From Amycolatopsis alkalitolerans (GTDB lineage: Bacteria; Actinomycetota; Actinomycetes; Mycobacteriales; Pseudonocardiaceae), in the NCBI RefSeq assembly GCF_006152065.1, contig NZ_VDFW01000001.1, positions 388,275-452,274 on the forward strand: DNA of 64,000 nucleotides, given 5' to 3'. Of the stretch, positions 16,279 to 27,382 are shown piece after piece; position 1 is the stretch's first letter; each line of letters begins with the position of its first letter. The notes under the pieces were generated by a model, which was not told the DNA's origin, ran no database searches, and saw nothing but the letters and a program-made list of their open reading frames with translations. A program made the position numbers and the translations under genes.

Positions 16279-18438
16279 TCACTCTGGAACGAGCCAGAGC
16301 ACCCCGGCCGGAGGAAGCTGCAACACCGCCGACGCGGGCATCCCGTGCCACGGCCGCGCCACCGCCTCCACCATGCCGTAGTTGCCGACGCCCGAGCCGC
16401 CGTAGACCTCGGCGTCGGTGTTGACCACCTCGCGCCACCGGCCGGCGGACGGCAGGCCCACCCGGTAATCGTGGTGCGGCATGCCGGCGAAGTTCGCGAT
16501 GCAGGCCAGTTTTGAGCCGTCGTCGCCGTGCCGGAGGAAGCTCACCACGTTCCCGTAGGCGTCGTTCGCGTCGATCCACTGGAAGCCTTCCGGCCTCGTG
16601 TCCGCCGTGAACAACGCGGGGGACCGGCGGTACACGGCGTTGAGTTCGGACAGCAACTGCCGGATACCGCCGTGTAACGGCTGGTCCAGGAGATGCCAGT
16701 CCAGCGACCGCTCCTGCGACCACTCCTGCTCCTGCCCGAACTCCCCGCCCATGAACAACAACTGCTTACCCGGATGCGCCCACATGAACGCCAGCAGCGA
16801 GCGCACGCCGGCCGCCTTGTTCCAGCCGTCGCCGGGCATCCGACCCCACAGCGAACCCTTGCCGTGCACCACTTCGTCGTGCGAGAGGGGCAGCACGAAG
16901 TTCTCGCTCCAGGCGTAGACCAGCGAAAACGTGAGTTCGTTGTGGTGATACGACCGGTGCACCGGGTCATGCCCCAGATACTGCAGCGTGTCGTGCATCC
17001 AGCCCATGTTCCATTTGAACCCGAACCCGAGCCCGCCCAGATGCGTCGGGCGCGAAACGCCCGGCCAGGCCGTGGACTCCTCGGCCACCATCACCGTACC
17101 CGGGTGTCGCTTGTAGACGGTCGCGTTCAGCTCCTGCAGGAAGCGCACGGCGTCGATGTTCTCGCGCCCGCCGTACTCGTTCGGCACCCACTGCCCCTCC
17201 GGCCTGGAGTAGTCGAGGTACAGCATCGACGCCACGGCGTCCACCCGCAGGCCGTCGAGGTGGAACTCCTCCAGCCAGTACAGGGCGTTCGCCACCAAGA
17301 AGTTCCGGACCTCGTTGCGGCCGAAGTCGAACACGTACGTGCCCCAGTCGGGCTGCTCACCGCGCCGGGGGTCGGCGTGCTCGTACAACGGCGTCCCGTC
17401 GAACCGGGCCAGCGCCCAGGAGTCCTTCGGGAAATGGGCGGGCACCCAGTCCACCAGTACGCCGATCCCGCGCTGGTGCAGCCTGTCGACGAAGAACCTG
17501 AAGTCATCCGGTGAACCGAACCGGGCCGTCGGCGCGTAGTAAGAAGTGACCTGGTAACCCCACGAGCCACCGAAGGGATGTTCCGCGACCGGCAGCAGTT
17601 CCACATGCGTGAAACCGGTCTCCCGCACGTAGTCCGCCAGCTCCTCGGCCAGCTCCCGGTACCCCAGTCCCTGCCGCCACGAGCCGAGATGCACCTCGTA
17701 GATGCTCATCGGCGCGTCGGTCCAGTTCGTCTCGGCGCGCTCGGCGAGCCAGTCGTCGTCGCCCCACTCGTAGTGCGAATCCGCGACCACCGACGCCGTC
17801 TTCGGCGGCTTCTCCGTGGCGAACGCGAGCGGATCCGCCTTCTCACGCCAGTGCCCGTCCGCGCCGAGGATCCGGTACTTGTAACAGGTCCCGGCTTCGA
17901 TCCCCGGGATGAAGATCTCCCACACCCCCGACGAGCCCAGCGAACGCATCAGGTGCGCCCGGCCGTCCCAGCCGTTGAAGTCGCCGATCACGCGCACGCC
18001 GCGCGCCGTCGGCGCCCATACCGCGAACGAAACCCCGTGCACGGCCCCATAACGGCGGACGTGCGCGCCGAGCACGTCCCACAGCCGCTCGTGCCGTCCC
18101 TCGCCGATCAGGTGCCGGTCGAGTTCGCCCACCGTGGGCAGGTAGCGGTACGGGTCGTCGAGCTCCACGACATGCCCGCCGAAATCGGCTTCGAAGCGGT
18201 AGTCGCCGGGATGCCGGGGCAGCACGGCACAGAACAGCCCGTCCACGACGCGGGTCAGCTCGTACTTGTGGTCGGCGGCGACCAGCGTCACCGAGCGGGC
18301 TTGCGGCAGCAGGGCCCGCACGACGGCGCCGTCCCCGTGACCGTGCACCCCGAGCACCGAGTGCGGGTCGTGGTGCGACCCGGCCAGCAACCGGTCGATG
18401 TCCGCGGGCGCCGGGGCGCCTTCGGGCAGTTCGGACAC
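16279..18438 (-). CDS. glgB: 1,4-alpha-glucan branching enzyme GlgB
   Basis: A 719-residue GH13 branching enzyme with the two N-terminal beta-sandwich modules of actinobacterial GlgB (the CBM48 core around [22 protein letters not shown]), the catalytic barrel and the C-terminal beta domain. Catalytic residues: Asp near 400 ([11 protein letters not shown]), Glu 453 (VMVAEEST) and Asp near 519 ([15 protein letters not shown]). It introduces alpha-1,6 branches into the linear glucan made by GlgE. GTG start with AGGAGG upstream. It is the last gene of the glgE-treS-mak-glgB series, 70 bp after mak. Confidence 0.97.
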   Translation of the reverse strand: MSELPEGAPAPADIDRLLAGSHHDPHSVLGVHGHGDGAVVRALLPQARSVTLVAADHKYELTRVVDGLFCAVLPRHPGDYRFEADFGGHVVELDDPYRYLPTVGELDRHLIGEGRHERLWDVLGAHVRRYGAVHGVSFAVWAPTARGVRVIGDFNGWDGRAHLMRSLGSSGVWEIFIPGIEAGTCYKYRILGADGHWREKADPLAFATEKPPKTASVVADSHYEWGDDDWLAERAETNWTDAPMSIYEVHLGSWRQGLGYRELAEELADYVRETGFTHVELLPVAEHPFGGSWGYQVTSYYAPTARFGSPDDFRFFVDRLHQRGIGVLVDWVPAHFPKDSWALARFDGTPLYEHADPRRGEQPDWGTYVFDFGRNEVRNFLVANALYWLEEFHLDGLRVDAVASMLYLDYSRPEGQWVPNEYGGRENIDAVRFLQELNATVYKRHPGTVMVAEESTAWPGVSRPTHLGGLGFGFKWNMGWMHDTLQYLGHDPVHRSYHHNELTFSLVYAWSENFVLPLSHDEVVHGKGSLWGRMPGDGWNKAAGVRSLLAFMWAHPGKQLLFMGGEFGQEQEWSQERSLDWHLLDQPLHGGIRQLLSELNAVYRRSPALFTADTRPEGFQWIDANDAYGNVVSFLRHGDDGSKLACIANFAGMPHHDYRVGLPSAGRWREVVNTDAEVYGGSGVGNYGMVEAVARPWHGMPASAVLQLPPAGVLWLVPE

Positions 18439-18508
18439 GGGTTATTCGCCTCCTGAGCTACTGTTCCGGCAGATATCAAACCGACCGAAAGTAAGCGGCT
18501 TGTGCAGG

Positions 18509-19912
18509 TCAGCCCGCTTCATCGGTCGGCTTACTTCCGGCCTCATCGGTAAGCTGCGCGATCGACGCGAGCGGCACGCCGAGCCACTCCGGCCGGTTCG
18601 CGTGTTCGTAGGCGACCTCGTAGACCGCCTTGTCCAGTTCGAGGGCCCGCAGGAGGACAGCGTGCGCGCGCGGGTCGCCAATCGCGTCGTCCGCGCTCTT
18701 CGCGTAGCCCTCGCAGAACGCCGTTCGGTTGCGCCGCGCCCATTCCAGCGCGCGCTCGGTGAGCCTGGGCTCCTCCGGCTGCCCGACCAGCATCTGGTGC
18801 GCCGCGTAGTCGAACGAGCGCAGCATGCCCGCGACGTCTCGGAGCGGTGAGCGCAGGGCCGACCGTTCGCTCACCGGCGCGGCGGGTTCGCCTTCGAAGT
18901 CCAGCAGCAACCAGCCGGTGACCGTCCGCAACACCTGGCCCAGATGCAGGTCGCCGTGGATGAACTGCATCGGGACCGGGCCGTCGTGGTCACGCACCTT
19001 TTCGAACGCGGCACGCAGAACCGGGGCGTACGCGCGCAGCTGCGGGACCGCCTCCAGCACCGAGTCGAGCCTGTCGTGCATCGTCTTCACCGTGCGGTCG
19101 AGCTCGTCTTGGTCCGCCAGTTGCCCGCCGAGCGCGCGCCGCAGGTCGTTGTGCACGGTCGCGACCGCTTGGCCCAGCCGGTGCGACTCACCCGCGAAGT
19201 CCCCGCCCACCTGGTCGGGCGGCAGCTCCGGATCCGCCATGAGATCGCGGACGCTCGTGGTGGCCATGGCCCAGCCGTCCACCGCGTCGGTGATGAACCG
19301 CTGCAGCATGCCGACCGTGGCCGGCTCGCCGCCCAGCTCGCCGGTGATGCTGCCCAGCAGCGGGGCGATGTGCTCGGACCCCTGCCGCTGCAACGCCCGG
19401 TGGAGCCGGACGTCCGGGTTCTCGCCGGGGGAGAGCTTGCGGAACAGCTTGAGGATGTACTGGTTGCCGTAGACGATCGAGGTGTTGCTCTGCTCGGAGG
19501 TGATCGGCCGGCCCCGGAGGCCGCCGCTCACCTCGGCGCCCGGCTCGTGCTCGAACTCGAGCGACCCCACCCGCGTGCCCTCGGCGATCAGATCCAGCAG
19601 CCGCCCGTTGACGTCGGCGTCCCCGGCCGCCTCGTAGCACGGGCGGCCCTGCTCGGTGCCGATCCAGCTCGAGCCGAGGTACTCCGGCAGCGGATCCCGG
19701 CTCGCGATCAGCAGCTGGTACGGCGCGCTCCGGTCGGCCTGGCGCACCTCGACGATCAGGTGCACCAGCAGCGGCTCCTCGGCCAGCACCGTCGTGCTCA
19801 GCGCACGCACCTCACTGACCGGGCGGTCCTTCCCGCCGAACCACCGCTGGCCCGGCAGCCATTCCGGCAGCGCGTGCACCAGGGGGCCGATCAGTTCAGC
19901 CGGATCGCTCAC
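18509..19912 (-). CDS. mak: Maltokinase (Pep2/Mak)
   Basis: A 467-residue aminoglycoside-phosphotransferase-like kinase that phosphorylates maltose to maltose-1-phosphate with ATP, supplying GlgE. Recognisable features are the N-terminal WFGGKDRPV segment, the phosphotransfer loop [13 protein letters not shown] and the metal-binding LLDFEGEPA. The GTG start overlaps the treS stop, and gene order with treS matches the known TreS-Mak partnership. The C-terminal tail carries a short Asp-Glu-Ala-Gly repeat. Confidence 0.96.
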   Translation of the reverse strand: MSDPAELIGPLVHALPEWLPGQRWFGGKDRPVSEVRALSTTVLAEEPLLVHLIVEVRQADRSAPYQLLIASRDPLPEYLGSSWIGTEQGRPCYEAAGDADVNGRLLDLIAEGTRVGSLEFEHEPGAEVSGGLRGRPITSEQSNTSIVYGNQYILKLFRKLSPGENPDVRLHRALQRQGSEHIAPLLGSITGELGGEPATVGMLQRFITDAVDGWAMATTSVRDLMADPELPPDQVGGDFAGESHRLGQAVATVHNDLRRALGGQLADQDELDRTVKTMHDRLDSVLEAVPQLRAYAPVLRAAFEKVRDHDGPVPMQFIHGDLHLGQVLRTVTGWLLLDFEGEPAAPVSERSALRSPLRDVAGMLRSFDYAAHQMLVGQPEEPRLTERALEWARRNRTAFCEGYAKSADDAIGDPRAHAVLLRALELDKAVYEVAYEHANRPEWLGVPLASIAQLTDEAGSKPTDEAG

Positions 19913-21726
19913 GGTCCGTCACCTCGCCTCGCTTTCGCGTCCTCGTCGAGCAGCTGGAACCAGTAGAACCCGTGTCCGGGCAACGTCAGCAGGTAGGGAA
20001 GTTCCCCGATGTCGGGGAACGACACCCCACCGGTCAGCTCCATCGGCGTGCAGCCCTCGTGCTCGGCCAGGTTCAGCTCCACCGGCTGCGGGAACCTGGA
20101 CAGGTTGTTGACGCAGAGCACCACGTCAAGCTGCCCGTCCGGCCGCATCCAGGTGCGCTTGTAGGCCAGCACGCTCGGGTTGGACCCGCCGAGCTCGATG
20201 AACTCGCCTTCGGCGAACGCGTGGTGCTGCTTGCGCACCTCGATCATCCGCCGCGTCCAGTTGAGCAGTGAGGAGGCGGCGTCCCGCTGCGCCTCCACGT
20301 TGATCGCCTGGTACCCGTAGATCGGGTCCATGATCACCGGCAGGTAGATCCGGCCGGGATCGCACTGCGAGAAGCCCGCGTTGCGGTCCGGTGTCCACTG
20401 CATCGGTGTCCGCACCGCGTCCCGGTCTCCCAGCCAGATGTTGTCGCCCATACCGATCTCGTCACCGTAGTACAGGACGGGTGAGCCCGGGAGCGAAAGC
20501 AGCATCGCGGTGAACAGTTCGAGCTGGTTCCGGTCGTTCTCCAGCAGCGGGGCCAGCCGCCGCCGGATGCCGATGTTCGCCTTCATCCGCGGATCCTTGG
20601 CGTACTCGGCGTACATGTAGTCGCGCTCTTCGTCGCTGACCATCTCGAGCGTGAGCTCGTCGTGGTTGCGCAGGAAGATGCCCCACTGGCAGTTGTCGGG
20701 GATCTTCGGGGTCTGGGCGAGGATCTCCGAGATCGGGAACCGCGACTCGCGCCGCACCGCCATGAAGATGCGCGGCATGAGCGGGAAATGGAAGGCCATA
20801 TGGCATTCGTCGCCGCCGTTGGCCGGGTCGCCGAAGTACTCGACGACGTCGGAGGGCCACTGGTTCGCCTCCGCCAGCAGCACCCGGCCCGGGTACTCGT
20901 CGTCGACCACCTTGCGGCACTTCTTGAGGAACTCGTGCGTGCGGGGCAGGTTCTCGCAGTTGGTGCCCTCCTGCTCGTACAGGTACGGCACGGCGTCGAG
21001 GCGGAACCCGTCGATGCCGAGGTCCAGCCAGAACCGCAGGACGTCGACCATCGCCTCGGCCACGGCCGGGTTCTCGTAGTTGAGATCGGGCTGGTGGGTG
21101 AAGAACCGGTGCCAGTAGAACTGGCCGCGCACCGGGTCGTAGGTCCAGTTCGAGGACTCGGTGTCGACGAAGATGATGCGCGCGTCGGCGTACCGGGAGT
21201 CGTCGTCGCTCCACACGTAGAAGTCGCCGTACGGGCCGTCCGGGTCGCAGCGCGACTGCTGGAACCACGGGTGCAGGTCCGAGGTGTGGTTGAGGACCAG
21301 GTCGGTGATCACGCGGATGCCGCGCTTGTGCGCCTCGTCGAGGAGGTAGACGAAGTCCTCGACGGTCCCGAAGTCGGGCAGCACCGCGCGGAAGTCGGAG
21401 ATGTCGTACCCGCCGTCGCGCAGCGGCGAGGCGTAGAACGGGGGCAGCCACAGGCAGTCGACCCCGAGCCATTCGAGGTAGTCGAGCCGGTTCGCCAGGC
21501 CGCGCAGATCGCCGGTGCCGTCGTTGTTGGAGTCGGTGAACGCGCGCACCAGCACCTCGTAGAACACCGCGCCCTTGAACCACATGGGGTTGGCCGGGGC
21601 CTGTTTCGCCGGCCGGAAGTCGTCGGCCTGCGGTTCGACCAGGATGCCTTCCGGGGTCACCGCTTCACCGGTGTGCGGCACGCCTTCCAGCCCGAGCGCC
21701 GCGTCGGGCCGGGGTTCTTGATCCAT
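19909..21726 (-). CDS. treS: Trehalose synthase / maltose alpha-D-glucosyltransferase TreS
   Basis: A 605-residue GH13 isomerase interconverting trehalose and maltose. Catalytic residues are Asp near 244 ([10 protein letters not shown]), Glu near 286 (LLAEANQ) and Asp near 355 (LRNHDELT). The ATG at 21726 follows AGGTGGAG; a GTG nine bases further upstream is possible. The length is typical of stand-alone TreS, which is not fused to maltokinase here. It feeds maltose to Mak, encoded by the overlapping downstream gene. Confidence 0.96.
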   Translation of the reverse strand: MDQEPRPDAALGLEGVPHTGEAVTPEGILVEPQADDFRPAKQAPANPMWFKGAVFYEVLVRAFTDSNNDGTGDLRGLANRLDYLEWLGVDCLWLPPFYASPLRDGGYDISDFRAVLPDFGTVEDFVYLLDEAHKRGIRVITDLVLNHTSDLHPWFQQSRCDPDGPYGDFYVWSDDDSRYADARIIFVDTESSNWTYDPVRGQFYWHRFFTHQPDLNYENPAVAEAMVDVLRFWLDLGIDGFRLDAVPYLYEQEGTNCENLPRTHEFLKKCRKVVDDEYPGRVLLAEANQWPSDVVEYFGDPANGGDECHMAFHFPLMPRIFMAVRRESRFPISEILAQTPKIPDNCQWGIFLRNHDELTLEMVSDEERDYMYAEYAKDPRMKANIGIRRRLAPLLENDRNQLELFTAMLLSLPGSPVLYYGDEIGMGDNIWLGDRDAVRTPMQWTPDRNAGFSQCDPGRIYLPVIMDPIYGYQAINVEAQRDAASSLLNWTRRMIEVRKQHHAFAEGEFIELGGSNPSVLAYKRTWMRPDGQLDVVLCVNNLSRFPQPVELNLAEHEGCTPMELTGGVSFPDIGELPYLLTLPGHGFYWFQLLDEDAKARRGDGP

Positions 21727-21801
21727 CAGCTCCACCTCGTCCCAGTGCCGGTAACCCCTGCGCGCCTCGCCGGCGCAGGGGGTGGGTTCGCTCTTAAATC
21801 T

Positions 21802-23781
21802 CTAGTCGGCCAGCCGCCGTTGCAGGCTGACGATGTGGGCCACCGCCCGCCACGGCTCCAGCCGGACGAAGTTCGCCTGCCCCCAGTCCCAGGTTTCGCC
21901 GGTCACCTCGTCGTGCGCGATCAGCCGGTCGTACCAGCCGAACCCGAGCGAGGGCAGGTCGAGCCAGAGCGTGCCTTCCTCGGCGCCGTACGGGTTCAGG
22001 GTCGCCACGACCACGACGGTGTCGCCGGTGGCGGGATCCTGTTTCGAGTAGGCGATGAGACCGCCGTTGTCGACGTGATGGAAGCGCAGCGTCCGCATCT
22101 GGTGCAGGGCCGGATGAGCCCGCCGGACCGCGTTGAGCTTCGTCAGCCACGGTTCGAGCGAGCGCCCCTCGGCGAGCGCGCCCGCGAAGTCGCGCGGGCG
22201 CAACTCGTACTTCTCGGAGTGGAGGTACTCCTCGCTGCCCTCTCGCGCGGGCTGGCACTCGTAGAGCTCGTAACCGGAGTACACGCCCCAGGTCGGCGAC
22301 ATCGTCGCGGCGAGTGCGGCGCGCAGCGCGAACATGCCCGGCCCGCCGCGCTGCAGCGACTCGTGGAGGATGTCGGGCGTGTTCACGAAGAGGTTCGGGC
22401 GGCCGGAATCCCAGTGCTGGACGAGATCCACCCCGAACTCGACGAGCTCCTCCTTCGAGGTCCGCCAGGTGAAGTAGGTGTAGCTCTGGGTGAACCCGAG
22501 CTTGGCCAGCCCCCACAGCCGCGCCGGGCGGGTGAACGCCTCGGACAGGAAGAGCACGTCGGGATGCGCGTCCTTGACCGTGCTGATCAGCCAGGCCCAG
22601 AAGTCCGGCGGTTTCGTGTGCGGGTTGTCCACCCGGAACAGCCGCACCCCGTGCTCGGCCCAGTGCAGCACGACGCGCAGCACCTCGTTGTAGATGCCCT
22701 GCGGATCGTTGTCGAAGTTGATCGGATAGATGTCCTGGTACTTCTTCGGCGGGTTCTCCGCGTACGCGATCGTGCCGTCCGGGCGCGTGGTGAAGAACTC
22801 CGGGTTCTTCATCACCCACGGATGGTCAGGCGCGGCCTGCAGCGCGAGGTCGAGCGCGACCTCCATGCCCAGTTCCTCCGCGCGGGCGACGAAGGAGTCG
22901 AAGTCCTCGAGCGTGCCCAGCTGCGGATGCACCGCGTCGTGCCCGCCCTCGTCGGCGCCGATGGCCCACGGCGAGCCGACGTCGGACTCGTCGGCCACGA
23001 TGGAGTTGTTGCGGCCCTTGCGGTTCACTCGTCCGATGGGGTGAATCGGGGGCAGGTAGACGACGTCGAAGCCCATCTTCGCGATCCGCTCCAGCTCGCG
23101 GCTCGCGGTCGCGAACGTGCCGTGCACCGGTTTGCCCTCGGCGTCCCAGCCGCCCGTCGAGCGGGGGAAGAACTCGTACCAGGCGCCGTAGGCGGCGCGC
23201 TCGCGGTCCACCCAGAGCTTGAGCGGTTTGCCCTTGGTCACCAGCTCGCGCACCGGGTACTCGTGCATCACGTGCTCGACGTCCTCGGACAGCGCGGGCC
23301 CGACGCGCTCCGGCAGCAGGCGGACGGAATCGCGCAGCGCGGCCGAAGCGCTGGCCAATATCGCGCGTTCGCGACGACGGTCCGGCCTGCGCGACACCCG
23401 GTCGAGCAGCTGGGCGCCGGTTTCGAGGTCGTTGGCCAGCTCCTCGGCGCCCTGCCCAGCGGCCACCTTGACCTTCACGTTGTGCCGCCAGGTCGCCCAC
23501 GGGTCGCTCCACGCGTCCACGCGGAAGGTCCACTTGCCCTCACAGTCGGGGACGATCACCGCCGCGTAGCTGTCGAGCCCCTGGCCCACCTCGGTCATCC
23601 GGGTGCGCCGGGCGACCCGGTCGTGGGGGCCGCGCCAGGTCACGGTCGCGGCGAGGGCGTCGTGACCCTCGCGCCAGACGGTCGCGGAAACCGGTACGTG
23701 CTCACCGACTACGGCTTTGGCCGGGTATTGGCCACAGCTCACCATCGGGGTCACGTCGTCGATGCCGAGCCGGCCGGTCAT
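21802..23781 (-). CDS. glgE: Alpha-1,4-glucan:maltose-1-phosphate maltosyltransferase GlgE
   Basis: A 659-residue GH13_3 enzyme that elongates alpha-1,4-glucan using maltose-1-phosphate. Nucleophile D385 ([10 protein letters not shown]), acid/base E414 (LFLSEAF) and D470 (NTPDILHE) sit at the spacing of characterised GlgE proteins. The N-terminal domain S starts at MTGRLGIDD. The ATG at 23781 follows GAAAGGGG. The frame stays open far upstream into glgX (to 25884), but that part is antisense-type Arg-rich sequence and is not used. The 170-bp gap to glgX should hold the glgE promoter; I could not single out a convincing one. Confidence 0.97.
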   Translation of the reverse strand: MTGRLGIDDVTPMVSCGQYPAKAVVGEHVPVSATVWREGHDALAATVTWRGPHDRVARRTRMTEVGQGLDSYAAVIVPDCEGKWTFRVDAWSDPWATWRHNVKVKVAAGQGAEELANDLETGAQLLDRVSRRPDRRRERAILASASAALRDSVRLLPERVGPALSEDVEHVMHEYPVRELVTKGKPLKLWVDRERAAYGAWYEFFPRSTGGWDAEGKPVHGTFATASRELERIAKMGFDVVYLPPIHPIGRVNRKGRNNSIVADESDVGSPWAIGADEGGHDAVHPQLGTLEDFDSFVARAEELGMEVALDLALQAAPDHPWVMKNPEFFTTRPDGTIAYAENPPKKYQDIYPINFDNDPQGIYNEVLRVVLHWAEHGVRLFRVDNPHTKPPDFWAWLISTVKDAHPDVLFLSEAFTRPARLWGLAKLGFTQSYTYFTWRTSKEELVEFGVDLVQHWDSGRPNLFVNTPDILHESLQRGGPGMFALRAALAATMSPTWGVYSGYELYECQPAREGSEEYLHSEKYELRPRDFAGALAEGRSLEPWLTKLNAVRRAHPALHQMRTLRFHHVDNGGLIAYSKQDPATGDTVVVVATLNPYGAEEGTLWLDLPSLGFGWYDRLIAHDEVTGETWDWGQANFVRLEPWRAVAHIVSLQRRLAD

Positions 23782-23951
23782 CGGCAGCGCCCCTTTCTTG
23801 CGAATGTGGATAGCAGCCGCAGCCTCGTGTGTGAACGTGGCGGTACGCGTTACCCGGCTGCGGACAGGCGCAAACCTATCGGTTGTCACTTTCTGCCGCC
23901 GGGCGGCTCCTGTCCAGTCCGCGAGCCGTCTGGTAACCCAGGTGTCACCCG

Positions 23952-26072
23952 TCAGCGGGGTGCGCGCAACAGCAGAAGGGACCAGGACGGCAGCGTGAGG
24001 GCGCCGCCCGGCTTCATCGGATCCGAGGAAACCGGCGTCCCGTCCGCGCGGCTCGTGTCGAGCGTCGGCTTGAACGTCGCGCCGTATTCCTCCGGGGGCA
24101 ACGTGATCTCCACGGGTTCGTCGCCGGCGTGTAACCACAGCAGCCACGAATGGTCGGGGATCAGTTCGCCCGCACGGGTGCGCGACTGGCTGTTCGACCC
24201 GTCGATCCACATCCCGAGGGTGCGGCGGTCGTCGTCGAACCAGTCCTGTTCGGTCATCTCCTCGCCGTCGGGCCGCAGCCACACCAGGTCCGGTTTGCCG
24301 GTCGGCGTCGTCCGGCCCTCGAAGAACTGCGGCTGGCGTAGCGCGGGGCTGTCCGCGCGCAGGTGGATCAGGCGCCGCGCGAACGCGAGCATCGATTCGG
24401 ATTCGGCGCCGCCGGCCCAGTCGAGCCAGGACGTCTCGTCGTCGAGGCAGTAGGCGTTGTTGTTGCCGTGCTGGGTGCGCCACAGCTCGTCGCCCGCGGT
24501 GACCATCGGGGTGCCGGTGGACAGCAGGAGCGTCGCGAGGAGGTTGCGGGCCTGGCGGGCGCGCAGGGCGTTGATCTCCGGATCGTCGGTCGGGCCCTCG
24601 GCGCCGTGGTTCCAGGAGCGGTTGTCGTTGCCGCCGTCCCGGTTGTCCTCGCCGTTGGCCTCGTTGTGCTTCGCGTTGTAGGAAACCAGGTCCCGCAGCG
24701 TGAACCCGTCGTGCGCGGTGACGAAGTTGATCGACTGCCACGGCCGGCGCAGGTTGTGGTCGTAGAGGTCCGACGAGCCCGAGAGCCGGTACGCCAGGTC
24801 GTCCACCCGGACCATGCCGCGCCAGAAGTCGCGCACCGTGTCGCGGTAGCGGCCGTTCCATTCGGCCCACTGCGCGCCGAACGCGCCGACACGGTAGCCG
24901 TCGCCGGTGACGTCCCACGGCTCGGCGATCAGCTTGCAGTGGGACAGGACCGGGTCGGTGGTGATCGCGGTGAGCATCGCCGAGTCGCGGTCGAAGGCGC
25001 CGCCGTGCGGGCGGCCGAGGGTGCTGGCGAGATCGAAGCGGAAGCCGTCGACGCCCATCTCGGTGGCCCAGTACCGCAGGGAGTCGGTGACCAGGCGGAT
25101 CACGGTCGGGGAGCCGGCCTCCAGCGTGTTGCCGCAGCCGGTGAGGTCGAACCCGCCGCCGCGCGGGCCGTGCAGGTAGTAGGCCGGCGCGTCGAGGCCG
25201 CGGAAGCTCAGCGTCGGGCCTTCGAACCCGCCCTCGCAGGTGTGGTTGAAGACCACGTCCATGATGACCTCGATGTTCACCGCGTGCAGCGCGGCGACCA
25301 TGGTCCGGAACTCCTCGACCTCGCGCCCGGGCTCGCTCGCGTACGCGACGTGCGGGGCGAAGTAGCCGAGAGGCGAGTAGCCCCAGTAGTTGCGGCGCCC
25401 GGTGCGGACGAGATGCGGCTCCTCGGTGAACCAGTGCACGGGCAGCAGTTCGACGGCGGTGACGCCGAGGCGCACCAGATGCTCGATGATCACCGGGTGG
25501 GCGATGCCGAGGTACGTGCCGCGCAGCTCCTCGGGCAGGAACGGGTGCCGCTCGGTGAAACCCTTGACGTGTAGCTCGTAGACGACCGATTCCTCGTACG
25601 GCACTTCGGGTTTGGCTCCCGTGTCGGGCCCGCCGTGCGAGCCGACGACCGACAGCGGGACACTGCCCAGAGAGTCCACTTCGGACGGTTTGCCGTGCAT
25701 CGGGTCGCCGGTATAGCCGAGCGCCGCGTCGAGATCGGTCAGCGCGCCGGTGATCCTCGTGGCATACGGGTCGACGAGGAGCTTGGCCGGATTGCAGCGC
25801 ACGCCCCGGTGCGGATCGTACGGGCCGTGGACGCGGTAGCCGTACCGCTGGCCCGAGGTGACGCCCGGGATCAGGCCGTGCCACACGCCGAAGGTGCGCT
25901 CGGTGAGTTCGACACGCCGCTCGGTGCCGTCCTCGGCGAGGAGACAGACCTCGACGGCCTCCGCGACACTGGAGGTGACCGCGAACCGGACGCCGCCACC
26001 CTCCGCGTGCGCACCCAGGGGAAACGGGTGCCCGGCGAGAGCGGACGTTTCGGCGGGCAGTCGGGTGGCCAT
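23952..26072 (-). CDS. glgX: Glycogen debranching enzyme GlgX (isoamylase type)
   Basis: A 706-residue GH13_11 debranching enzyme. It has an N-terminal CBM48-like module ([16 protein letters not shown]), the [10 protein letters not shown] segment, and catalytic [19 protein letters not shown] and [10 protein letters not shown] motifs. It hydrolyses alpha-1,6 branches in glycogen or limit dextrins. A second homologue is encoded at 31344-33473. This copy stands just upstream of glgE in the same direction; the divergent lipoprotein gene begins 117 bp away. Confidence 0.95.
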   Translation of the reverse strand: MATRLPAETSALAGHPFPLGAHAEGGGVRFAVTSSVAEAVEVCLLAEDGTERRVELTERTFGVWHGLIPGVTSGQRYGYRVHGPYDPHRGVRCNPAKLLVDPYATRITGALTDLDAALGYTGDPMHGKPSEVDSLGSVPLSVVGSHGGPDTGAKPEVPYEESVVYELHVKGFTERHPFLPEELRGTYLGIAHPVIIEHLVRLGVTAVELLPVHWFTEEPHLVRTGRRNYWGYSPLGYFAPHVAYASEPGREVEEFRTMVAALHAVNIEVIMDVVFNHTCEGGFEGPTLSFRGLDAPAYYLHGPRGGGFDLTGCGNTLEAGSPTVIRLVTDSLRYWATEMGVDGFRFDLASTLGRPHGGAFDRDSAMLTAITTDPVLSHCKLIAEPWDVTGDGYRVGAFGAQWAEWNGRYRDTVRDFWRGMVRVDDLAYRLSGSSDLYDHNLRRPWQSINFVTAHDGFTLRDLVSYNAKHNEANGEDNRDGGNDNRSWNHGAEGPTDDPEINALRARQARNLLATLLLSTGTPMVTAGDELWRTQHGNNNAYCLDDETSWLDWAGGAESESMLAFARRLIHLRADSPALRQPQFFEGRTTPTGKPDLVWLRPDGEEMTEQDWFDDDRRTLGMWIDGSNSQSRTRAGELIPDHSWLLWLHAGDEPVEITLPPEEYGATFKPTLDTSRADGTPVSSDPMKPGGALTLPSWSLLLLRAPR

Positions 26073-26189
26073 CTTCCGATCTTCTCAGTTCGGTACGACA
26101 TTACGCATCTATGCAGGTCAATGGTCTTCAGCGGGTCTTCAGGTCGGTCACCTAGCGTGTCGATCACGGCTGAGGGAAGGGAGTTGTCG

Positions 26190-27380
26190 ATGTCGAGCGC
26201 CCTTGTGACGCGCCGCCGGATGCTCGGTCTGGCCACCGCGGCGGCCGGGCTCGCCGGAGCGGCACTCACGGGCTGTGGCTCGAACCCCGGCGCGACGGCG
26301 TCCGGCCGGGTCACCGCGCCGCCTCCGGCCGGTGTGCTGGGTGTCAACGTCGACCAGAACCTGAGTGCCACGAATTTCGCCGAGCTGCGGGCCGTGTGGG
26401 CGACCTGGCTGCGGGGCTTCTACCCCATGCAGGACGCCGATCAGGGCGACGTGGCGGGCCAACAGGCCATGCAGAAGCTCCTCGCCGCCGTGAGCCAGGG
26501 CTACGGCACGGTGCTGAACCTCAAGTTCGACTATCCGCACGGGCTTCCCGCCGCGGGCAGCGCCGAGTTGAACGTCGCGTTCCAGCGGCTGGACAAGGTC
26601 CTCGCCGTGGTCATGGGCGAGGTCGACATCCTGGTCGTCGGCAACGAACCCTTCTACGAATGCGGCCGCAAGACCGCCAACCTCAATGCGTTCTACGAGG
26701 CGCTCGCCCAGCACACGATCGACTACCGGAACCAGCGGGCCCGAACAGCCGGCAAGACCCGGATCTATCTGGGTGCCCTCACCGATCTCGAGGATTCGCG
26801 GAGCCGCAACGCGCTGACCGACCGCTGGCTGGAGTTCGTGCGGAACACGCCGTCGGTCGCCGGTACGGATTGCCATCCGCACGTGGCCTCTTTGACCGAC
26901 GCCCAGCAGTATCTCGACTACATCGTGCCCCGGCTTCGACCCGGCCAGAAATTCCTGGCCACGGAGTTCTCGCTGGTCAAGCTCTACAAACAACATCTCA
27001 AAGATCCCGTACCCACGGGGTTCGCCGACAGTTACCGGATACCGCGAGGCACCCTGGTGTGGCAGTTCGTGCGCGAGGCGATCGCGCGTCCGATCCCCGA
27101 GCGCGAGTGGAACGATTTCCTCTTGGCCTGCCCGTGGTTCGCGGACACCAAGCAGTTCCTGACGGATACCGTCGGGAACTTCCGGCGGACCGGCCGGTGC
27201 GCGGTGGCCGCCTGCGCACTGACCCAGGCCGCCCCGATGGTCCAGGATTTCGGCCCCGCGAAGCCGCCCTGGGTGTTCAACACGCTGTTCTGCCCGCGCA
27301 CGGTCCAACCGGGAGCCGACGGCGTTCCCGGGCAGAACCTCACCTGGACCGGAGAATTTCGCCCACTGCAACAAGGCTGA
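26190..27380 (+). CDS. Secreted lipoprotein, probable glycosyl-hydrolase-like barrel
   Basis: A 396-residue protein with a twin-arginine type signal (TRRRMLG at 7-13) and a lipobox ending in Cys29 (LTGC), so it is an exported lipoprotein. The body resembles a TIM-barrel glycosidase: GVNVDQNLS at the start, VVGNEPFYE like the acid/base Asn-Glu of clan-A glycosidases, and FLATEFSLVK as a candidate nucleophile. I cannot assign a specific family. It has a strong GAGGGAAGGGAG ribosome site and lies inside the alpha-glucan supercluster, ending 2 bp from treZ. An extracellular sugar role is plausible but inferred. Confidence 0.72.
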   Translation: MSSALVTRRRMLGLATAAAGLAGAALTGCGSNPGATASGRVTAPPPAGVLGVNVDQNLSATNFAELRAVWATWLRGFYPMQDADQGDVAGQQAMQKLLAAVSQGYGTVLNLKFDYPHGLPAAGSAELNVAFQRLDKVLAVVMGEVDILVVGNEPFYECGRKTANLNAFYEALAQHTIDYRNQRARTAGKTRIYLGALTDLEDSRSRNALTDRWLEFVRNTPSVAGTDCHPHVASLTDAQQYLDYIVPRLRPGQKFLATEFSLVKLYKQHLKDPVPTGFADSYRIPRGTLVWQFVREAIARPIPEREWNDFLLACPWFADTKQFLTDTVGNFRRTGRCAVAACALTQAAPMVQDFGPAKPPWVFNTLFCPRTVQPGADGVPGQNLTWTGEFRPLQQG

Positions 27381-27382
27381 CG

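Noticed and set aside
20662..24453. A 1263-codon open frame on the plus strand across treS and glgE
   Set aside because: It is antisense to two well-recognised enzymes, is rich in Arg/Val/His-type shadow sequence and has no domain of its own; long antisense frames are normal at this GC content.
23782..25884. N-terminal extension of GlgE to 25884
   Set aside because: It overlaps glgX on the same strand in another frame, is Arg/Pro-rich, and GlgE similarity starts at MTGRLGIDD with a ribosome site before 23781.
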